Below, piece after piece: positions 7,296-10,644 of a stretch of DNA of 10,644 nt. The stretch spans positions 1-10,644 of the forward strand of contig JAHWJJ010000108.1 of the NCBI GenBank assembly GCA_019348475.1. Reading direction: 5' to 3'. A program made the translations under genes and the position numbers. How positions within the stretch are numbered: position 1 is the first letter of the stretch; every line of letters begins with the position of its first letter. A model generated the notes under the pieces. The model was not told the DNA's origin, ran no database searches, and worked only from the letters and a program-made list of their open reading frames with translations. This DNA comes from Gemmatimonadota bacterium. GTDB lineage: Bacteria; Gemmatimonadota; Gemmatimonadetes; Longimicrobiales; Longimicrobiaceae.

Positions 7296-7326
7296 CGCGG
7301 GGAGCACCAGGCCAGTGCTCCCCGCG
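7296..7326. terminator. Bidirectional terminator hairpin between convergent genes
   Basis: A perfect 12-bp stem, CGCGGGGAGCAC (7296-7307) with GTGCTCCCCGCG (7315-7326), and a 7-base loop. It starts 7 bases after the stop of the 5271 gene and lies 63 bases from the stop of the minus-strand PAS gene. It has the same core as the hairpin at 4932. No T-run follows on either strand. Confidence 0.7.
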
Positions 7327-7388
7327 TTGGATGTCGAAAGCGATTCCCTCCCCCGTCCGATCCTCCCGTCCTGCGCACCCGGACCGCG

Positions 7389-8224
7389 CTAGTGGCCGCC
7401 GCGCCCGGACGGATCGTCCTCCGCGCCGCCGCGCCGCGCACGCTCCGCGGCGAGCTCCGGCTCCAGCACGCGCCGGATGTACTCGCGGGCGCCGCGCGCG
7501 TGCTCCTCGGCGAATTCCGCCGCCTCCTCGGCGCGCGCCCGGCCGGCCTGCGCTTCGCGTGCCTGATCCATCGCGGCGTCGCGCGCGGCGTGCGCCGCGT
7601 GGGCCGTCGCCAGCGCCTGATCCGCCGCGCGCCGGGCAGTGAGGTCGCGGGTGGTCTTCGCGAATCCCATGAGACGGCCGTCCGGGTTCCGCAGCGCCGT
7701 CAGGCTGATCCCCGCCCGGAACGTGGAGCCGTCACGCCGGACGCGGGACCCCTCGCCCTGGTACTCGCCGTCCACTTCCGCCTGGCGCAGATGCTCCTCG
7801 GCCGTGCCGTCCTCCGCACCGCCCTCCGGGTACAGAAGGCGAGGTGGGCGCCCTCGGCCTCCTCCGGGGCCCACCACTTCATCAGGTGGGCGCCTTCGCC
7901 CCAGAAGGTGATCACCCCGTCGCGGTCCAGCAGAAAGATGGCGTAGTCCCGCACGTTGTCCGCGAGCGCCGCGAACGCGGGGTTCGCCGCCCAGATGGCC
8001 GTGCGTCCCGCTGCCGCGGCGTGCTCGCCGCGCTCCGCCTGCAGCCGGCGCGCCCGTCCCCGCGCGAGCGCGGCCTCGCGTTCGGCGGTCTCGCTGGCGT
8101 GCGGGCGCGGGACCTTCGCCGGGAACGGGGGGGCCGGTGCGCAGGCCTGTTGAGGCCGCGCGGTCGGGGCCGGACCCGTGTCGCGGTGCTGCGCGCCGGG
8201 GGTGGTGTGCTGATGCTGGCTCAT
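7389..8224 (-). pseudogene. Stand-alone PAS-domain sensor protein, frameshifted
   Basis: Starting at the ATG at 8224-8222, the first frame encodes an Ala/Pro-rich, His-containing N-terminus, a short charged helix (about 43-65), then a PAS domain start (FAALADNVRDYAIFLLDRDG, residues 84-103). After AHLAF (F130) the frame fails; the PAS continues in the next frame as LYPEGGAEDGT, SRVRRDGSTF, ISLTALRNPDGRLMGFAKTT, RDLTARR. One missing base in minus-strand TTC(C)TG near 7835 explains it. Repaired, the protein has 278 residues, with the PAS at about 85-199 and an Ala/Glu/Arg-rich coiled coil at 200-270. No membrane segment, kinase, GGDEF or DNA-binding domain is attached, so it would be a cytoplasmic single-domain sensor working through a partner. 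Given how well both halves keep family motifs, the break is either very recent or a sequencing error. Confidence 0.75.
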
Positions 8225-8474
8225 GCGCGCGCAAACGGGCAAAATCCCGGCCACCCACGTCCTGAAGAACAGTGCTTTCTTCCCGCCACAGGCCGTTTCC
8301 CCGAGCCGAGTGCGGCCTGCGCGAAAGACCGGCCGCGCCCCATCCCGCGTTGGAACCGCTCCCGGCACCAGGGGCGGCGGCACGTGCGGCCGACGAAGGG
8401 GGATCTCGCCAGATCATCCGGGCGGCAAGGGGGTATGGGAGCAGATGGGCAGCACCACGACATCCATCCGACGA

Positions 8475-8482
8475 AAGGGAGT
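8475..8482 (+). promoter_or_regulatory. Shine-Dalgarno deciding the GTG start at 8487
   Basis: The purine run AAAGGGAG ends 4 bases before the GTG at 8487. The alternative in-frame GTG at 8481 lies within this run and is therefore rejected. The 262 bases between the divergent PAS start (8224) and this gene must hold both promoters; I could not identify either with confidence. Confidence 0.55.
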
Positions 8483-8486
8483 GACA

Positions 8487-8657
8487 GTGACGGACGCGAC
8501 GAGGTTGACCGATGCGGAACGCGCAAAGCTGGAACAGCGGCGCGACCGGCTGATGAAGCTGCTGAAGGACGGCGAGGGTGAGCCCCTGGACGCCGAGGAC
8601 CGGGCGGACCTGGCGCAGGAATGGACCAGGATCGACCAGATCTTGCAGCGCCGGTAA
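8487..8657 (+). CDS. 56-residue charged helical protein, function unknown
   Basis: The GTG at 8487 follows a good Shine-Dalgarno. The product begins VTDATRLTDAERAKLEQRRD and ends QEWTRIDQILQRR. It has no cysteine, no signal peptide and no membrane segment. Its charge pattern, with heptad-like leucines, predicts two amphipathic helices separated by a GEGEPLDAED turn (about residues 30-39), such as a helical hairpin or a small dimer. It is flanked by a clear terminator-like hairpin, so it is probably transcribed alone. It is divergent from the PAS gene, with which it could share regulation. I recognise no family and propose no function. Confidence 0.65.
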   Translation: MTDATRLTDAERAKLEQRRDRLMKLLKDGEGEPLDAEDRADLAQEWTRIDQILQRR

Positions 8658-8691
8658 CGGGAGCGGCTGAAGCCGCCGCAACAAAAGCGGA

Positions 8692-8716
8692 AAGCCCCGC
8701 AAACGGCGCGGGGCTT
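8692..8716 (+). terminator. Terminator hairpin after the 56-residue gene
   Basis: A perfect 9-bp stem, AAGCCCCGC (8692-8700) with GCGGGGCTT (8708-8716), and loop AAACGGC. A smaller GCGGC/GCCGC hairpin with a TGAA loop precedes it (8663-8676). No T-run follows. Confidence 0.65.
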
Positions 8717-8794
8717 CAACCGCGCGGGGGCCGCGGGGGTGCCCTCGGACAGCGTGCGGCAGGAGCAGCCCGCCCAGGCGCGCGCAGGCGGCCC

Positions 8795-8814
8795 GGCCAG
8801 ACACACGTCTGGCC
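8795..8814 (-). terminator. Hairpin downstream of the lipid kinase gene
   Basis: A perfect 8-bp stem, GGCCAGAC (8795-8802) with GTCTGGCC (8807-8814), and a 4-base loop, lies 7 bases beyond the minus-strand stop at 8822. Position suggests a terminator for the convergent lipid kinase gene. No T-run follows on the minus strand. Confidence 0.5.
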
Positions 8815-8821
8815 CTGGTGA

Positions 8822-9721
8822 TCAGGCCAGCACGCGCAGGCGCCCTGGATGCAACTCGACGTTCAGCTCGCGCGCGTCCTCGGCGATGATCTCGCCGTCG
8901 GCGTGGACGGGAAGCGGGTCGGGGCTGGTGACGCGCACGCGGGTGCCGCGCAGCATGCGGACGCAGCTGGCGCCCGTGTGCGTTCCCCGCATCACCCGCG
9001 GAAGGAAGCGGAGGATGCCGAGCGTCCCCAGCCCCTCGCAGGCGCACACGTCCAGCACGCCGTCGTCGATGCGCGCGTCGGGGCAGATCCAGAACCCGCC
9101 GCCGTGCCGGCCCCCGTTGCCGACGGTGACGAGCGTCATCGGACCGTCCGCCACCCGCTGTCCATCCACCTCCACCGTCATGTGCGGCGGCCGAAAGACG
9201 CGCAGCACGGCGGCCAGCGCGTGCAGGTACGTCGCGAGCCCGCGAAAGCGGCGGCGGCGGTCCACCTGAATCGCCACGCGCGCGTCCAGCCCGATCCCCA
9301 CCCCGTTGGTGAACCACTCGTCGCCCACGCGGCCCACGTCCACCGCGCGCGGCTCGGCCTCCGTCATCCGCCTGACCGCCCAGGCCGGGTCTTCCGGCAC
9401 CCCCACCAGCCGCGCGAAGTCGTTGCCGCTCCCCACGCCCACGATGCCCAGAGGGACGGACTGCCCGCCGTTCGCGGCGCGCATGAGCCCGTTCACCACC
9501 TCGTGCACGGTGCCGTCGCCGCCCACGGCCACCACGGCGGGCCATCCGTCGAGTGCGGCGGCCTCCGCCAGCTGCGCCGCGTGCCCGCGACGCGCCGTCT
9601 CGACGATGGCGAACGCCGCGCCCGCCCGCGCCATCTCGCGCTCGATCGTGCCGCGGACGCGCACGGCGGCGCCGCGCCCGGCGGCGGGGTTCAGGACGAC
9701 GTAGAAGCGGTCGATGGGCAT
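8822..9721 (-). CDS. Diacylglycerol kinase-family lipid kinase (YegS/BmrU type)
   Basis: A 299-residue cytoplasmic or peripheral-membrane ATP-dependent lipid kinase, matching the usual length of about 290-310. The ATG at 9721-9719 immediately precedes the conserved first strand (MPIDRFYVVLNPAAGRG); the frame is open further upstream but that sequence is Arg/Pro-rich and unlike the family. Motifs in order are NPAAGRG (11-17, nucleotide site), AVVAVGGDGTVHEVVNG (the GGDGT loop), GIVGVGSGNDFAR and the C-terminal beta-domain elements FTNGVGIGLDA, GNGGRHGGGFWICPDARIDDGVLDV and HADGE. All catalytic elements look intact. Substrate (diacylglycerol, undecaprenol-like or another lipid alcohol) cannot be told from sequence. 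It appears to be a single-gene unit ending in a hairpin, with convergent transcription against the 56-residue gene. Confidence 0.92.
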   Translation of the reverse strand: MPIDRFYVVLNPAAGRGAAVRVRGTIEREMARAGAAFAIVETARRGHAAQLAEAAALDGWPAVVAVGGDGTVHEVVNGLMRAANGGQSVPLGIVGVGSGNDFARLVGVPEDPAWAVRRMTEAEPRAVDVGRVGDEWFTNGVGIGLDARVAIQVDRRRRFRGLATYLHALAAVLRVFRPPHMTVEVDGQRVADGPMTLVTVGNGGRHGGGFWICPDARIDDGVLDVCACEGLGTLGILRFLPRVMRGTHTGASCVRMLRGTRVRVTSPDPLPVHADGEIIAEDARELNVELHPGRLRVLA

Positions 9722-9913
9722 GGGCGCGGCGGAGGGATGCGGAGGGTGCAGGCGCGCAGCAGGATTGCGGCGGAAGGGTTTCGGCGCAAGCATCGCGTGC
9801 GGCCGGCCTGGCGCCGTCGTAGGTTCACCGGCCCGACGAAGGCGATCCCGGGCGCGGATCTGCCGCTTCAAGGCGCGGCCGGGGTCCGGGAGCAAGGGAG
9901 CAGGGCCAGCGCC

Positions 9914-9940
9914 TCCAGGAGCGAATGAATTCGCCCTGGA
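9914..9940. promoter_or_regulatory. Operator-like imperfect palindrome
   Basis: TCCAGG (9914-9919), a single A, then GCGAAT (9921-9926), a 2-base centre GA, ATTCGC (9929-9934) and CCTGGA (9935-9940) give 12 complementary pairs with one bulge. It is locally A+T-rich in the centre. A 2-base centre suits a dimeric repressor site better than an RNA hairpin. It lies about 190 bases before the kinase start and 140 before the transporter start. Confidence 0.45.
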
Positions 9941-10037
9941 AGATCGCGAAGTCCGCTGCGCGCGCTGTGAGCCACGGGGCCCGCCGCGCGACGCACGCAT
10001 ACCGAGGTTGCGACTAATCGTGTGGGGGGTGCCTCCG

Positions 10038-10080
10038 CCCGTTCACCCGTTCACCCGTTCACCCCTTCACCCCTTCACCC
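10038..10080. repeat. Octamer tandem repeat (CCCGTTCA x3, CCCCTTCA x2, plus CCC)
   Basis: Five uninterrupted 8-base units run from 10038 to 10077, followed by a partial CCC, and abut the TTG at 10081. The unit is not a multiple of three. Two unit variants are arranged in blocks, typical of slipped-strand expansion. Confidence 0.9.
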
Positions 10081-10644
10081 TTGGGCTACCTGTACGTCGC
10101 GACCGCCGCCGCGCTGTGGGGCCTCCTGGGGCCGGTGACGCGCATCGCGCTGCGCGAGGGCGTGGGCGCGGTGGAGGTGGCGTTCTGGCGCGCGCTGCTG
10201 GCCGCCGGGATCTTTGCCGTGCACGCCGTGGCCATCCGCCGCGTGCGCATCGACCGGCGCGACCTGCCCAGCGTGGTGGCGTTCGGGGTGGTGGGCGTGG
10301 CCGGGCTGCTGGCGTGCTTCTCCCGCGCGGTGGAGGCGGGCGGGGCCGCGCTCGCGTCCATCCTCCTCTACACGGCGCCGGTGTGGGTGGCGCTGCTCTC
10401 CGCGTTGTTCCTGCACGAGCGGCTCACGCGTCGCACGCTGCTGGCGCTGGGCGTCGCGACGGTGGGCGTGGCGGGGATCGCGGCTTCGAGCGGGGGCGGC
10501 GCGGTGCGGCTGACGGCCGGGGCGCTGGGGTGGGGGCTGGCATCGGCGTTCGCGTACGCGCTGTACTACCTGTTCGGCAAGCGCTACTTCAGCCGGTATG
10601 CCACGGCCACGCTCTTCATCTACGCCCTTCCCGTCGGCGCGCTG
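10081..10644 (+). CDS. EamA/DMT-superfamily transporter, N-terminal part (3' end outside window)
   Basis: The frame from the TTG at 10081 is open to the window end (188 codons) and encodes LGYLYVATAAALWGLLGPVT, AVEVAFWRALLAAGIFAV, VVGVAGLLACFSRAVEAGGAALASILLY, TAPVWVALLSALFLHERLT and ALGWGLASAFAYALYYLFGKRYF. These are the hallmarks of EamA drug/metabolite transporters: a small-residue-rich first helix, FWR after it, the GAALASILLYTAPVWVALLSALFL repeat core, then HERLT. Full-length relatives are near 290-300 residues with ten helices; about six are visible. Upstream of TTG the same frame runs through the C-rich repeat to a stop at 10015 with no ATG or GTG, so TTG 10081 is the likeliest start. 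The next in-frame GTG (10135) would cut the first helix. There is no Shine-Dalgarno. Substrate unknown; probably an inner-membrane metabolite exporter. Confidence 0.88.
   Translation, partial: MGYLYVATAAALWGLLGPVTRIALREGVGAVEVAFWRALLAAGIFAVHAVAIRRVRIDRRDLPSVVAFGVVGVAGLLACFSRAVEAGGAALASILLYTAPVWVALLSALFLHERLTRRTLLALGVATVGVAGIAASSGGGAVRLTAGALGWGLASAFAYALYYLFGKRYFSRYATATLFIYALPVGAL

Larger units (their letters stand above)
9722..10080. other. Divergent intergenic region between lipid kinase and EamA transporter
   Basis: About 360 bases separate the minus-strand kinase from the plus-strand transporter, and no convincing gene occurs in them. They contain a 27-base dyad at 9914-9940 and an octamer tandem repeat at 10038-10080 ending at the transporter start. 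Both promoters should lie here, but I found no confident -35/-10 pair on either strand. Confidence 0.55.

Noticed and set aside
5244..7307. 687-codon open frame on the minus strand
   Set aside because: It mirrors the 5271-7289 gene, has a His/Arg/Ala-rich low-complexity translation and no motif. It is an antisense shadow of a G+C-rich gene.
6152..7642. 496-codon plus-strand open frame
   Set aside because: Arg/Gly/Ala-rich shadow of the 5271 gene that runs through the convergent terminator into the PAS gene.
7389..9545. 718-codon minus-strand open frame spanning the PAS and kinase genes
   Set aside because: Only its C-terminal third is real PAS sequence; the rest is a shadow of the kinase gene and noncoding DNA joined by chance openness.
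10038..10080. CRISPR array
   Set aside because: The repeat units are 8 bases with no spacers; it is a simple tandem repeat.

Overview
The window looks like chromosomal DNA from a high-G+C bacterium (roughly 70% G+C by eye). The mix of a lipid-anchored 6-bladed beta-propeller, a multi-copy carboxypeptidase-regulatory-like secreted protein and long G+C-rich shadow frames fits Gemmatimonadota, perhaps the Longimicrobium group. That placement is inference from style, not from a marker gene search.

Layout. (1) 3-1067: the 3' part of thiC (thiamin pyrimidine synthase), then a hairpin. (2) 1173-1691, minus strand: only the C-terminal third of an M20-family peptidase, a remnant whose 5' part has been replaced. 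(3) About 1763-4768: a compact, apparently inserted block. It starts with a terminator-like hairpin and a sigma70-like promoter and runs: a small exported cysteine-rich peptide (frameshifted as read), a 13-bp intercistronic hairpin, a 6-bladed beta-propeller lipoprotein, a single-cysteine thioredoxin-fold membrane protein overlapping it by GTGA, and a type I signal peptidase. (4) 4812-4907: a second, diverged copy of the last 31 codons of thiC, followed by an intrinsic terminator. The block is thus flanked by direct repeats of the thiC 3' end. (5) 5271-7289: a large secreted protein with four Ig-like carboxypeptidase-regulatory modules. (6) 7389-8224, minus: a stand-alone PAS protein broken by one missing base. 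(7) 8487-8657: a 56-residue charged helical protein. (8) 8822-9721, minus: a YegS/BmrU-type lipid kinase. (9) 9722-10080: an intergenic region with an operator-like dyad and an octamer tandem repeat. (10) 10081 to the end: the N-terminal part of an EamA/DMT transporter.

The most interesting unit is block 3. The precursor peptide has an export signal and, after restoring one base, a short mature part with six cysteines. It is followed by a surface propeller lipoprotein, a thioredoxin-like protein and its own signal peptidase. Together these read like a self-contained system for exporting, processing and perhaps binding a disulfide-rich peptide. The organisation recalls the NVEALA-peptide/BF3164-propeller pairs of Bacteroidetes, although I see no sequence identity to them. 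Two genes in the window (the peptide and the PAS gene) each appear to lack a single base, so either both are decaying or the assembly carries small deletions.
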